Assembly: GCF_014207855.1 (NCBI RefSeq)
Contig: NZ_JACHKZ010000004.1
Coordinates: 150,493-214,492, forward strand
From: Comamonas odontotermitis
Lineage (GTDB): Bacteria > Pseudomonadota > Gammaproteobacteria > Burkholderiales > Burkholderiaceae_C
Reading direction: 5' to 3'
Length of the DNA stretch: 64,000 bases
Numbering within the stretch: position 1 is the first letter of the stretch; each line of letters starts with the position of its first letter. The notes under the pieces were generated by a model. It made no database searches. It was given only the letters and a program-made list of their open reading frames with translations, and was not told where the DNA came from. Below are positions 1 through 8,071 of the stretch, piece by piece. The position numbers and the translations under genes were made by a program.

Positions 1-966
1 CGCTTTCGCAACGGCCCCAACCCCGACATCAAGCCCCATGCCGGCGGGTTGCAGATCTGGTCGCGCTTTCTGTTCGGCGACAAGACCGGCACCGTACCGC
101 AGGATCCGATTCCCGTGCAGCCGGTAAGCCAGGCGCAGCTGCAGGCGCTGGCGGACGATGCCAACCACATCATCCGGCTGGGCCACTCTTCACACCTGCT
201 CAAGCTGCAGGGCCGCTATTGGCTGATCGATCCGGTGTTTGGCGAGCGCGTGTCGCCTTTCAGCTTCATCGGCCCCAAGCGCTTTCACCCCACGCCGCTG
301 CCGCTGCAGGAATTGCCACCAATTGCAGGCCTCGTGCTCTCGCACGACCACTATGACCATCTGGACGAGCCCACGATCAAATTTCTGCTCGGCAAGGTGG
401 AGCGCTATTTCGTGCCGCTCGCGGTCGGTGCTCGCCTGCGCGCCATGGGGGTAGAGGCGGAACGCATCACCGAACTCGACTGGTGGCAGGCCGATGCCCA
501 TGCGGGCGTCACCCTCACGGCCACGCCTTCGCAGCATTTTTCAGGCCGCACGCTCAACGACCGCAACAGCACACTCTGGGCGTCGTGGGTGCTGCAGGCT
601 GGAGGCCAGCGCATTTTCTATACCGGCGATTCGGGCTATTTCCCCGGTTTCAAGACCATTGGCGAACAACTCGGCCCCATGGATGTGGCTCTGATGGAAA
701 ACGGCGCTTACGACGCCTACTGGCCCTCGGTACACATGACGCCGGAAGAAACCGTGCAGGCCTTCGCCGATGTGCGCGGCCAGGTACTCTACAGCGTGCA
801 CAACAGCACCTTTGCCCTGGCCATGCACAGCTGGCGCGATCCTCTGGACCGCCTGGAGGCGCTGTCCGAGCAGCGCGGCATTGCATTGGCAACCCCGGAA
901 ATCGGCGAGGTGCTGACCGTTGGTCAGCCGCGCAGCAATGCGCTGTGGTGGAAAAACCTACGTTAA
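1..966 (+). CDS. MBL-fold metal-dependent hydrolase, 5' end outside window
   Basis: The frame is open from the first base of the window, so the start codon lies upstream. The visible part, about 321 residues, is a metallo-beta-lactamase-fold hydrolase of the UlaG/NAPE-PLD-like type. The key motif is SHDHYDHLD, a variant of the HxHxDH dinuclear metal site. It is followed by a second His (PSQHFSGR), an Asp ligand in FYTGDSGYF and a late His in YSVHNSTF. An N-terminal stretch (GHSSHLLKL, IDPVFGERVSPF) also fits this family, which is usually about 350-370 residues long. The substrate cannot be read from the sequence; relatives act on lactones, phosphodiesters or N-acyl phospholipids. The stop is TAA at 964-966. 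No signal peptide can be judged because the N terminus is missing. Confidence 0.85.
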   Translation, partial: RFRNGPNPDIKPHAGGLQIWSRFLFGDKTGTVPQDPIPVQPVSQAQLQALADDANHIIRLGHSSHLLKLQGRYWLIDPVFGERVSPFSFIGPKRFHPTPLPLQELPPIAGLVLSHDHYDHLDEPTIKFLLGKVERYFVPLAVGARLRAMGVEAERITELDWWQADAHAGVTLTATPSQHFSGRTLNDRNSTLWASWVLQAGGQRIFYTGDSGYFPGFKTIGEQLGPMDVALMENGAYDAYWPSVHMTPEETVQAFADVRGQVLYSVHNSTFALAMHSWRDPLDRLEALSEQRGIALATPEIGEVLTVGQPRSNALWWKNLR

Positions 967-1136
967 GCACTGATGACCGCAATGGCGCTAATCGTAGCGC
1001 CTGCGCGCACTACCATCGCATCGCGTACCTGCCAACGGCGCCGCACTGTTCTGTGCGAGCGTCTTTTGGAACCGTGTTCACGGTCTCGCAGCAGATTTCC
1101 TACCGATTCCCAACCGATTTCCCAGGAGACAACACC

Positions 1137-1526
1137 ATGAGCAACACCGCCACCCGACTGACCAGCCACCCCGAAGAGGCCGCCGTGCGCGTGCCGCTGG
1201 AGCTGTACATGCGTGGCCACGCCGAAGACAGCGCCGAACACATGCGTGCCGCCTTCATGCCCACCGCGCGGTTGGAGAGCGTGCGCGAGGGCCCGCTCAC
1301 CTCGTGGGATCTCGATACCTACTGCCAGCGCTTCAATAACACCCCGGCTGCCGATGAGGCCACACGCCGCCGCACCATCGATACGCTCGATATCGTGGGC
1401 ACGGCGGCCAGCGCCAAGGTCACCCTGGTGCACGGCAGTATCACCTTCACCGACTATTTCGTGCTGCTCAAGACCGCGCAGGGCTGGAAGATCGCCAACA
1501 AGGCCTTCCATGCACAGGTCGCCTGA
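1137..1526 (+). CDS. NTF2-like / putative lumazine-binding family protein
   Basis: A 129-residue protein starting at the ATG after CCAGGAGAC, a good ribosome binding site. The same frame stays open far upstream through the previous gene, but that part is an artefact. The sequence fits the cone-shaped NTF2-like fold of the Lumazine_bd_2 type: an N-terminal helix with a multi-residue pocket (LELYMRGHAEDS), a middle helix (DTYCQRF) and C-terminal strands ending in DYFVLLKTAQGWKIANKAFH. Such proteins are often small enzymes or binding proteins of unknown substrate. It has no signal peptide, so it is expected in the cytoplasm. It lies 170 bp after the hydrolase and may be expressed separately. Confidence 0.75.
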   Translation: MSNTATRLTSHPEEAAVRVPLELYMRGHAEDSAEHMRAAFMPTARLESVREGPLTSWDLDTYCQRFNNTPAADEATRRRTIDTLDIVGTAASAKVTLVHGSITFTDYFVLLKTAQGWKIANKAFHAQVA

Positions 1527-1548
1527 TCCGCTGAAAAACTAAAACGAA

Positions 1549-1591
1549 TGGCTGCCAGCGCTTTCTGTATATACGCCAGCAGCTATCTTTT
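1549..1591. repeat. Short 'agct' inverted repeat, Comamonadaceae-like intergenic element
   Basis: An imperfect inverted repeat (tggctgccagcgc ... gccagcagctatc) between the NTF2-like gene and the Bug receptor gene, which converge here. It resembles other short atagct/agcgc repeats elsewhere in the window (near 10437, 27770, 35585, 46625, 55062 and 56425). It may act as a weak terminator for the converging genes. Confidence 0.45.
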
Positions 1592-1621
1592 AGAAGAAAT
1601 TCCGAACCCGAGCACAGACAC

Positions 1622-2605
1622 TCACTCTGCCTGAATATTCGCCCGCTGCGCCACCTCGCGCATCAGCGGCAGCTCGCGCTCCACACGCTCGCGCAGTGCC
1701 GCACCCGGCCCCCAGGCAGGTGTCAGGCCAATGTCCACCAGCTTGCGCTGCATCTCGGGCACGGCCATCACCTCGGCCAGCGATTGCTCCAGTCTCTTTT
1801 GCACCGGCGCAGGCAGACCGGCTGGTGCCATGAAGGTGAACCAGGTACTCATGTCAAAACCGGGGTAGCCACTCTCGGCTACAGTGGGCACCTGCGGCAG
1901 CAAGGCCAGGCGCCTGGAGCCCAGCGCGGCAATCGGTTTGATCTTGCCCGATTTGATCAGCGGCGTGGTCGCCACCACCGTATCGACGGCCAGTTGCACC
2001 TGCCCGCCCATCAACGCGGTCAGGCTGGGCGAACTGCCGTTGAAGGGCACATGCAGCATGCTCAAGCCCGTGGCAGATTTGAGCAGCTCGCCCCCAAAAT
2101 GCACCGATGACGCGGTGCCGAAAGTGCCATACGAGAACTTGTCCGGCGCGGCCTTCGATTCGACAACCAGCTCCTGCAGGGTATTGGCCTTGACCTCGTT
2201 ATTGGCCACCAGTACCAGGCCCATGTCGGCCACCACGCCCAACATGGTGAAGCCGCGCTGCGGATCGTAGGGCAGCGTCTTGCGCACCACGGGGTTCATC
2301 GTCAGCGTTGAGCCTGCCCCCAGCAGCAGTGTGTAGCCGTCAGGCTGCGCCTTGGCCACCAGCCCCGCACCCACCGCCGTACTGGCGCCGGGGCGGTTGT
2401 CCACGATCACGGGCTGGCCCAGCTTCTCACCCAGTGAAGTGGCCAGCAGTCGGCCCAGAATATCGGTCGCGCCGCCGGGCGCATAGGGCACCACCAGCTT
2501 GATCGGCCGATCAGGATAATGCTGCTGCGCGAAGGCAGGTGGCAGCGCCAGTGCAGCAGCACTGGCTGCCATGCAGATGATGAAGCGGGAGCGGGACAAG
2601 GCCAT
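1622..2605 (-). CDS. Bug-family (TctC-like) periplasmic solute receptor
   Basis: A 327-residue secreted binding protein of the tripartite tricarboxylate receptor (Bug) family. The chosen ATG at 2605 follows AAGGAG and opens a Sec signal peptide (MALSRSRFIICMAASAAALA) that ends at AFAQQ. The frame extends 16 codons further upstream, but this would spoil the signal. Family motifs are present: YPDRPIKLVVPYAPGG, TDILGRLLA, VDNRPGA, and QPDGYTLLLG. The protein is an orphan, since no TctA/TctB membrane genes lie nearby. It sits just downstream of the amidase gene on the same strand (45 bp gap), so the ligand may be the amide or the carboxylate that the amidase handles; this is inference. Confidence 0.9.
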   Translation of the reverse strand: MALSRSRFIICMAASAAALALPPAFAQQHYPDRPIKLVVPYAPGGATDILGRLLATSLGEKLGQPVIVDNRPGASTAVGAGLVAKAQPDGYTLLLGAGSTLTMNPVVRKTLPYDPQRGFTMLGVVADMGLVLVANNEVKANTLQELVVESKAAPDKFSYGTFGTASSVHFGGELLKSATGLSMLHVPFNGSSPSLTALMGGQVQLAVDTVVATTPLIKSGKIKPIAALGSRRLALLPQVPTVAESGYPGFDMSTWFTFMAPAGLPAPVQKRLEQSLAEVMAVPEMQRKLVDIGLTPAWGPGAALRERVERELPLMREVAQRANIQAE

Positions 2606-2649
2606 GGTGAAAATCTCCTTAGGAAGATACGCTTTCTGGAAACACGACA

Positions 2650-4110
2650 TCAAGCCAGCAGCGGGCTCGCCACGCGCGCATGGCCGCTGGCCTGATCGTA
2701 GGCATGGCCGATCTGCAGCACAGCCAGGTCGGACTGCGCAGGCCCGATGATCTGCAAGCCCGCAGGCAGCCCTTGCGCGCCGAAGCCCGCAGGCGCTGCC
2801 AGCGCTGGCAAGCCAGCCATGGTGGCGGGAACCACTGCCTGCATCCAGCGGTGGTAGGTATCCATGGTGCGGCCACCCACAGACTTGGGCCAGTCCAGCG
2901 CCGCCTCAAAGGGAAAGACCTGTGCGGCAGGCAGGATGAGGAAATCGTAGGTCTCGAACAACCGGCGCAGCACTTCGTACCACGCGCTTCGCACGCGCGC
3001 AGCCGCATAGATGTCCATGGCGGTGAGCGCACGTCCACGCTCCATCTCCCACACCGCTTCAGGTTTGAGCAGTGCGCGTTTGGCAGGGTCGTCGTACAGG
3101 GCCGCATTGGCGCCCGCCACGCTGAAGCTGCGCAGATCGATCCAGGCGCGCCACAGCTGCTCCATATCGAAAGGCGGCAGCACTTCATCCACCGCGCAGC
3201 CGATATCCACGAACGCATGCAGAGCAGCGCGGCACACATCAAGTACTCCAGGTTCAGTGGGCAGGTGTCCGCCCAGATCGCCCAGCCAGCCAATGCGCGC
3301 TCCGCGAAAATCGCGCGGCAGCGCCCCGCCCCAGTCCTGTGCGCCCTCGCTGCGCCGCGTGAGCGGCAGCCGTGCATCAAACCCCGCCTGCACCGACAGC
3401 AGCAGTGCCAGATCGGGAATATTGCGCGCCATCGGCCCCGCCACGCTGAACTGCTGAAAGAACACCTCATCGCCCGGCCCGTGCGGCACACAGCCCACCG
3501 AGGTGCGCAGGCCGTAGACGTTGTTGAATGCGGCTGGCGTGCGCAGCGAACCCATCATGTCCGAGCCGTCGGCCACCGGCAGCATGTGCAGCGCCACGGC
3601 AACCGCTGCGCCACCACTGCTGCCACCCGCCGAGCGCGCAGGATCGAAGGCGTTGCGCGTAGTGCCGTAGACCGGGTTATAGGTGTGGCCGCCCAGCCCG
3701 AATTCGGGCGAATTGCTGCGCGCTACAAACAGTGCGCCGCCAGCGCGCATGCGCTCGAAAATCACCGCATCGGCCTGCGTCACCTGGCCCGCGAAGATCG
3801 GCGAGCCCTTGGTGGTGACCATGCCCGCAACGGGTGAGATGTCCTTGGGCGCCTGCGGAAAACCGTGCAGCGGCCCGCGGCTTTGGCCGCGCGCCAGCTC
3901 CTGGTCAAGCTGGTGTGCCTGCGCCAGCAGCGGCTCGCGGGGCATGGGCGCCACCAAGGCATTGACCTGCGGGTTGAGCCGATCCATCTGGGCCCAGAAA
4001 GCCTGCAGCACCTCGGTGCAGGAAACCTCTTTGCGATGGATGGCTGCTGAAAGCTGGGTGGCGTTGAGTTCCACAATGCCGGAGCTGGCAGAAACACGGT
4101 GCTGGCTCAT
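2650..4110 (-). CDS. Amidase signature family hydrolase
   Basis: A 486-residue cytoplasmic amidase. The Ser-cisSer-Lys triad is visible: Lys89 in QAPKD, the cis-Ser near 164 in GGSSGG, and the nucleophile Ser188 in GSDMMGS. The usual GSDTGGS is changed to GSDMMGS, a variant seen in some family members and likely active. It should split an amide into carboxylate plus ammonia or amine; the substrate is not evident. It is the first gene of a two-gene unit with the downstream Bug receptor, and faces a LysR regulator across 106 bp, which suggests LysR control of both. Confidence 0.88.
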   Translation of the reverse strand: MSQHRVSASSGIVELNATQLSAAIHRKEVSCTEVLQAFWAQMDRLNPQVNALVAPMPREPLLAQAHQLDQELARGQSRGPLHGFPQAPKDISPVAGMVTTKGSPIFAGQVTQADAVIFERMRAGGALFVARSNSPEFGLGGHTYNPVYGTTRNAFDPARSAGGSSGGAAVAVALHMLPVADGSDMMGSLRTPAAFNNVYGLRTSVGCVPHGPGDEVFFQQFSVAGPMARNIPDLALLLSVQAGFDARLPLTRRSEGAQDWGGALPRDFRGARIGWLGDLGGHLPTEPGVLDVCRAALHAFVDIGCAVDEVLPPFDMEQLWRAWIDLRSFSVAGANAALYDDPAKRALLKPEAVWEMERGRALTAMDIYAAARVRSAWYEVLRRLFETYDFLILPAAQVFPFEAALDWPKSVGGRTMDTYHRWMQAVVPATMAGLPALAAPAGFGAQGLPAGLQIIGPAQSDLAVLQIGHAYDQASGHARVASPLLA

Positions 4111-4216
4111 TGGGGGTCCGTCTCCTGGATGTCTGAAAATTCAGCATAGGTAAACATCCACTTTCCGACAATCACAATTTTCTGCGGTTATCGTTGCGTT
4201 TTTTGCAAAGCAGGCC

Positions 4217-5128
4217 ATGCAAACCTCTCAGCATCTACAGGACACCGCCATCCGCTATTTTCTGGAAGTGGTGCGCAGCGGCTCGGTGAGCGAGGCCGCG
4301 CTTCGGCTCAATGTCTCGGCATCGGCCGTCAGCCGCCAGATCGCATCGCTCGAAGAAGTGCTGCAGACCCCCTTGTTCGAGCGCCGCCCGCGGGGCATGG
4401 TGGCCAGTGCAGCAGGAGAGCTGCTCGCCCACCATGCCAGACGCCACGCGCTGGAAGCAGACCAGGTGGTGTCGGACATACAGGCATTGCATGGGCTGCG
4501 CCGCGGTCACGTCCGCGTCATGGCGTCCGCCGGGTTTTCCTTCGAGTTTCTGCCCCATGCCATGGCCTCGTTCCGCAACAAACACCCTGGCATGCGGTTT
4601 CAGCTCACGGCCGCATCACCTGCTGCGGTAACGCATGCCGTGCGCAATGGGGATGCTGACATCGGCCTCACCTACAGCCGCGCCGCAGTGCGCGACATCG
4701 ATGTGCAACACCGCCAGAGCTCGCCAGTGATTGCGATCATGCCGCCCGATCACCCGCTGGCCCGCTTTTCCAGCGTGACGCTCGCGCAGATGCATCCCTA
4801 CCCGATTGCGCTGCTGGACGAAGGCAACACCGCGCGCCAGCTGTTTGACATTGCCTGCGGGCAGCGCGGGCTGGAGTTTGAACCGGTGCTGGAGAGCAGC
4901 CAGTTCGATGCCCTGGTGCGCTTTGTGCTGCACGGCGGCGGGCTCACGCTGGGTGGCGAGGTGACCGTGCGCGAATATGTGCGCCGGGGCCAGCTGCATA
5001 CGGCAGCCATCCGCGAGCGCGGCATGAATGCACGCTCCATTGAGCTGCAGACGCTGACGGGCCGCCAGTTGCCGCAAGGTGTGAAGGCGTTCGTGGAGCA
5101 CCTGCGAGTTTTGCTGCCTGCAAGGTGA
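4217..5128 (+). CDS. LysR-family transcriptional regulator
   Basis: A 303-residue regulator. A winged helix-turn-helix occupies about residues 8-67 (AIRYFLEVVRSGSVSEAA, SASAVSRQIASLE), followed by the type 2 periplasmic-binding-like effector domain from about residue 90. It is transcribed away from the amidase/Bug pair, the classical arrangement for a LysR protein that controls its divergent neighbour and itself. The effector may be the amidase substrate (inference). The 106-bp intergenic region is AT-rich compared with its neighbours and is the expected place for operator and promoters. Confidence 0.9.
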   Translation: MQTSQHLQDTAIRYFLEVVRSGSVSEAALRLNVSASAVSRQIASLEEVLQTPLFERRPRGMVASAAGELLAHHARRHALEADQVVSDIQALHGLRRGHVRVMASAGFSFEFLPHAMASFRNKHPGMRFQLTAASPAAVTHAVRNGDADIGLTYSRAAVRDIDVQHRQSSPVIAIMPPDHPLARFSSVTLAQMHPYPIALLDEGNTARQLFDIACGQRGLEFEPVLESSQFDALVRFVLHGGGLTLGGEVTVREYVRRGQLHTAAIRERGMNARSIELQTLTGRQLPQGVKAFVEHLRVLLPAR

Positions 5129-5224
5129 TGGCAGCCGGGATTGCCTTCAGGCTACCGGCCTACCTTTCTGGCCCCAGCCGTGCTGCCTGCACCAGACAAG
5201 GCAAGCGGCCAAGGCATATCCTGC

Positions 5225-6160
5225 TCACTTCACCGGCACGATCCGAACGCTCGCCGTGCCGCTCGCATCGGGCGCCGCCACTGCCGCGAACAGCCGGCGG
5301 TTGGACTCGTCGTAGGCCACGCCGATGATCTTGGACCAGCCGCTCGCCAGCACACTGGTTTCCCCCTTGGGGTTGACCTGAAACAGCTTGCCGCCTGAGC
5401 CGCCGAAGAACAGCGTACCGTCTGACGCCGCTGTCATCAGGTCGATACCATCGAGCGTCGTGAAAGTGGCCACGAGCTTGCCGTCAGCCAGACCGGCGGG
5501 CTGCGCGCGCACCTTGCTCAGCGAGTACGACAGCAGTTGCCCGTTGTTCTGATCGCCGATGTAGAGCGTGTCACCCGCCACTGCCAGGCCTACCGGTTTG
5601 CCAAGGCCGGTGACCAGTTCACGCTCGCTCGCCTGTTGGCCGTTCATGCTCAGCTGGCTCACTGCGCCTGCGCCGCCCTTGATGAACCATCCATCCAGCA
5701 AGGCGCCATCAGGTGCCGTGGTGATGCCGATGCGGCGGCGCTTTGGGTCCGTCCCCTCCAGGTTGAATGCGGTGCCGCTCTTGGGAACGGCGACGACTGC
5801 GCCATCGGTACCGAAACCAAAACGCGTGGTGTAGAACGCGCCATCAGATCTGCGCGTCAACTGTCCCAGCGTGGCGCCGCTGGCTGGCGCTGCAGGCAAG
5901 GCCGCATAGGCCGGAAAGGACTGGTTGCCGTCCCACACACGGATATTGTTGGCCGTGTCGTCAGTCAGGTACAGCCTGGATTCGACCTTGTCCCAGTACA
6001 GGCCATTGAGCTTGGCTGCCACCGGCAGTGTGGTCGGTCCCCGATCCACGTCACTACCCCCGCCACCACAGGCCGACAGCGCCACGAACCCCGAAGCCAT
6101 ACCGGCTAGCAACCAGCGGCGCAGCCCAAAGGTGTTGCGCAAAGCGGAAATGATTTTCAT
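5225..6160 (-). CDS. Beta-propeller (SMP-30/NHL-like) lipoprotein
   Basis: A 311-residue protein with a lipoprotein signal: basic N terminus, hydrophobic stretch and lipobox LSAC with Cys31, followed by a Gly-rich linker. The mature part holds repeating blade-like segments (NGLYWDKVESRLYLTDD, GLAVAGDTLYIGDQNNG, GIDLMTAASDGTLFFGG, IGVAYDESNRRLFAAV), as in SMP-30/gluconolactonase or NHL propellers. No Cys other than the lipobox residue is obvious. It is probably anchored to the outer membrane facing the periplasm. It is divergent from the MbnH-like di-heme gene with only 63 bp between the two start codons, so the two may share control and a pathway. Function unknown. Confidence 0.75.
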   Translation of the reverse strand: MKIISALRNTFGLRRWLLAGMASGFVALSACGGGGSDVDRGPTTLPVAAKLNGLYWDKVESRLYLTDDTANNIRVWDGNQSFPAYAALPAAPASGATLGQLTRRSDGAFYTTRFGFGTDGAVVAVPKSGTAFNLEGTDPKRRRIGITTAPDGALLDGWFIKGGAGAVSQLSMNGQQASERELVTGLGKPVGLAVAGDTLYIGDQNNGQLLSYSLSKVRAQPAGLADGKLVATFTTLDGIDLMTAASDGTLFFGGSGGKLFQVNPKGETSVLASGWSKIIGVAYDESNRRLFAAVAAPDASGTASVRIVPVK

Positions 6161-6223
6161 GTGCTCCTCATTGATTTGAATTCATTCAATAAAATACCAT
6201 CGTTATTATATTTTGGAATAGCG

Positions 6224-7453
6224 ATGCAACCCCATGATAGCGCCGCCCCACCATGCGGCCGTTCCCTGCGTACAACACGCCTGCAGATCTGGATGTTCGC
6301 CTGCCTGGCAGTGGCGACAACCTTCGCAGGCTGCGGCGGCGGTTCCACGGCAGGCAGCACCATCGAGTTGCCTGCTACCGAGCCCTGGCAATGGAGTCTT
6401 CCAGCCGGCTGGAGTCCGCCTGTCGTGCCTGAAAACAATCCAATGAACACGGCCAAAGTGGAGCTGGGTCGGCGCCTGTTCTATGACACCCGGTTGTCGG
6501 GCAACGGCACGCAGTCCTGCGCCAGTTGTCATGCACAGGCCAGCGCCTTTACCGACAACCGGGCACTGGCACGTGGTTCCACCGGCGAGATACACCCGCG
6601 CAACGCCCAGCCCCTGGCCAATGTGGCCTACCACAGCACGCTGAACTGGGCCGATCCGGCAGCGACCACACTGGAGCAGCAACTGCTCGCGCCGCTGTTC
6701 AATGTCCATCCGGTAGAGCTAGGCGTGAATGACGGCAACCGCGACGAGGTACTGGCCCGACTGCGCCGCGATCCCGACTACCCGCCACGCTTTGCAGCAG
6801 CGTTTGCGGGCCTGCCAGAGCCGCTGAGCTGGGACCATGTTGCCAAGGCCATCGCAGCCTTCGAGCGCACGCTCATCTCGGCAGACAGCCGCTATGACCG
6901 CCATCTTGCCGGGCAGGTGACACTGACGGATACGGAGACGCGGGGAATGCGCCTTTTCTTCGGCGATCAGGCGCTGTGCTCGCGCTGCCACGGCAGCCCG
7001 AACTTCAATGACCAGTTCCGCACAGCCACGACAACCGACGCGCCAGCGGTGTTTCACAACACGGGGCTGTTCAACATCGGAGGTACAGGCGCCTACCCGG
7101 AGCCGAACCGCGGAGTGTACGAACTCACCCGAAAGATCACCGACATGGGACGCTTTCGTGCAGCCAGCCTGCGCAATATCGAGCTGACCGCACCCTACAT
7201 GCATGACGGCAGCATCGGCACGCTCGAAGCCGTGCTCGACTTCTATGCCGACGGCGGCCGCAATGTGGGCAATGGCCTGTATGCAGGCGACGGCCGGCTC
7301 AACCCCTACAAGGATCCGCTCATCTCACAGATCCGCCTGCAGGCTCAGGACAAGTCCGACCTCGTGGCCTTTCTGAAAACGCTGACCGACTACACATTCA
7401 TCAGCAATCCCCAGTTCTCCGATCCCTTTGCCGCCAATAAAAGCCACCCATGA
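6224..7453 (+). CDS. MbnH-like di-heme c-type enzyme (lipoprotein)
   Basis: A 409-residue protein related to bacterial di-heme cytochrome c peroxidase/MauG, and closest in my reading to the MbnH (MXAN_0977-type) subgroup. It has a lipobox FAGC (Cys37), two heme motifs, CASCH (99-103) and CSRCH (252-256), and the subgroup-like phrases NPMNTAKVELGRRLFYD, SFxD-like SAFTDNRA and HPRNAQPLANVAYH. The C terminus (GDGRLNPYKDPLI, DLVAFLKTLTD, PQFSDPF) also matches that subgroup. The ATG at 6224 is preferred over a GTG at 6161, because 6161 would add 21 residues before the signal. MbnH enzymes oxidise a tryptophan in the partner MbnP to kynurenine for copper binding; no MbnP-like gene is visible here. 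It overlaps trmO by ATGA. Confidence 0.8.
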   Translation: MQPHDSAAPPCGRSLRTTRLQIWMFACLAVATTFAGCGGGSTAGSTIELPATEPWQWSLPAGWSPPVVPENNPMNTAKVELGRRLFYDTRLSGNGTQSCASCHAQASAFTDNRALARGSTGEIHPRNAQPLANVAYHSTLNWADPAATTLEQQLLAPLFNVHPVELGVNDGNRDEVLARLRRDPDYPPRFAAAFAGLPEPLSWDHVAKAIAAFERTLISADSRYDRHLAGQVTLTDTETRGMRLFFGDQALCSRCHGSPNFNDQFRTATTTDAPAVFHNTGLFNIGGTGAYPEPNRGVYELTRKITDMGRFRAASLRNIELTAPYMHDGSIGTLEAVLDFYADGGRNVGNGLYAGDGRLNPYKDPLISQIRLQAQDKSDLVAFLKTLTDYTFISNPQFSDPFAANKSHP

Positions 7454-7932
7454 ACGACATCATCACCATGCGCCCCATCGGCACGATCCGCAGTCCCTTC
7501 CACAGCACACAGGGCATGCCGATCCAGACCGTGGCCGCAGCCGATGCGGAAGGTGAACTGGAAGTATTCGAAGCCTTTGCCGCCGGCCTGCGTGACATCG
7601 AAGGCTTCGCCTACCTGATCCTGCTCACGCATCTGCACCAGGCGACGGAAAAGCTCGAAGTCGTGCCCTTCATGGATACCGAGAGCCACGGCGTTTTCGC
7701 CACGCGCGCGCCGGCGCGGCCCAACCGCATCGGCCTGTCCATCGTGCAACTGGTGCAGGTGCATGGCCACGTGCTTCGCTTTCGCGGCAATGACATGCTG
7801 GACGGCACGCCAGTGCTCGACATCAAGCCCTATGTACCGCAGCTGGATGTGCGCTCTACCGAACGCATAGGTTGGTTCAGTCAGGGCCTGCAGCACCTGC
7901 CTTCTGCCAAGTCGGACGACCGCATGCGCTAA
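7450..7932 (+). CDS. trmO: tRNA (N6-threonylcarbamoyladenosine37-N6)-methyltransferase TrmO
   Basis: A 160-residue UPF0066/TrmO-type protein that uses SAM to methylate t6A37 in certain tRNAs. Seen motifs are RPIGTIRSPF at the N terminus, ARPNRIGLS in the middle and LDIKPYVP near the end, all typical of the family. It is shorter than E. coli TrmO (about 235 residues) because it lacks the C-terminal extra domain, as many bacterial and archaeal members do. It starts inside the stop codon of the di-heme gene (ATGA), so translation is coupled, although the functions are not obviously linked. Cytoplasmic. Confidence 0.88.
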   Translation: MNDIITMRPIGTIRSPFHSTQGMPIQTVAAADAEGELEVFEAFAAGLRDIEGFAYLILLTHLHQATEKLEVVPFMDTESHGVFATRAPARPNRIGLSIVQLVQVHGHVLRFRGNDMLDGTPVLDIKPYVPQLDVRSTERIGWFSQGLQHLPSAKSDDRMR

Positions 7933-7946
7933 GGTTCTTCGATCAC

Positions 7947-8039
7947 AAAAAGAGAGTCGGCTGCACCTTCCCATCCTTGATCTCCAACCATTTTCATAGC
8001 GGAATCATTGATAGGAACGCGTAGCCAGCTCTCTTTTTT
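7947..8039. terminator. Long-armed inverted repeat between converging trmO and parC
   Basis: Two near-matching arms, aaaaagagagtcggct (7947-7962) and agccagctctctttttt (8023-8039), lie about 60 bases apart. Either strand ends in a run of T, so the structure could stop transcription from both trmO and parC. The large loop is unusual for a simple terminator. Confidence 0.45.
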
Positions 8040-8071
8040 GAATATGGCAGGGCCCGTATCGACCCCGTCGG

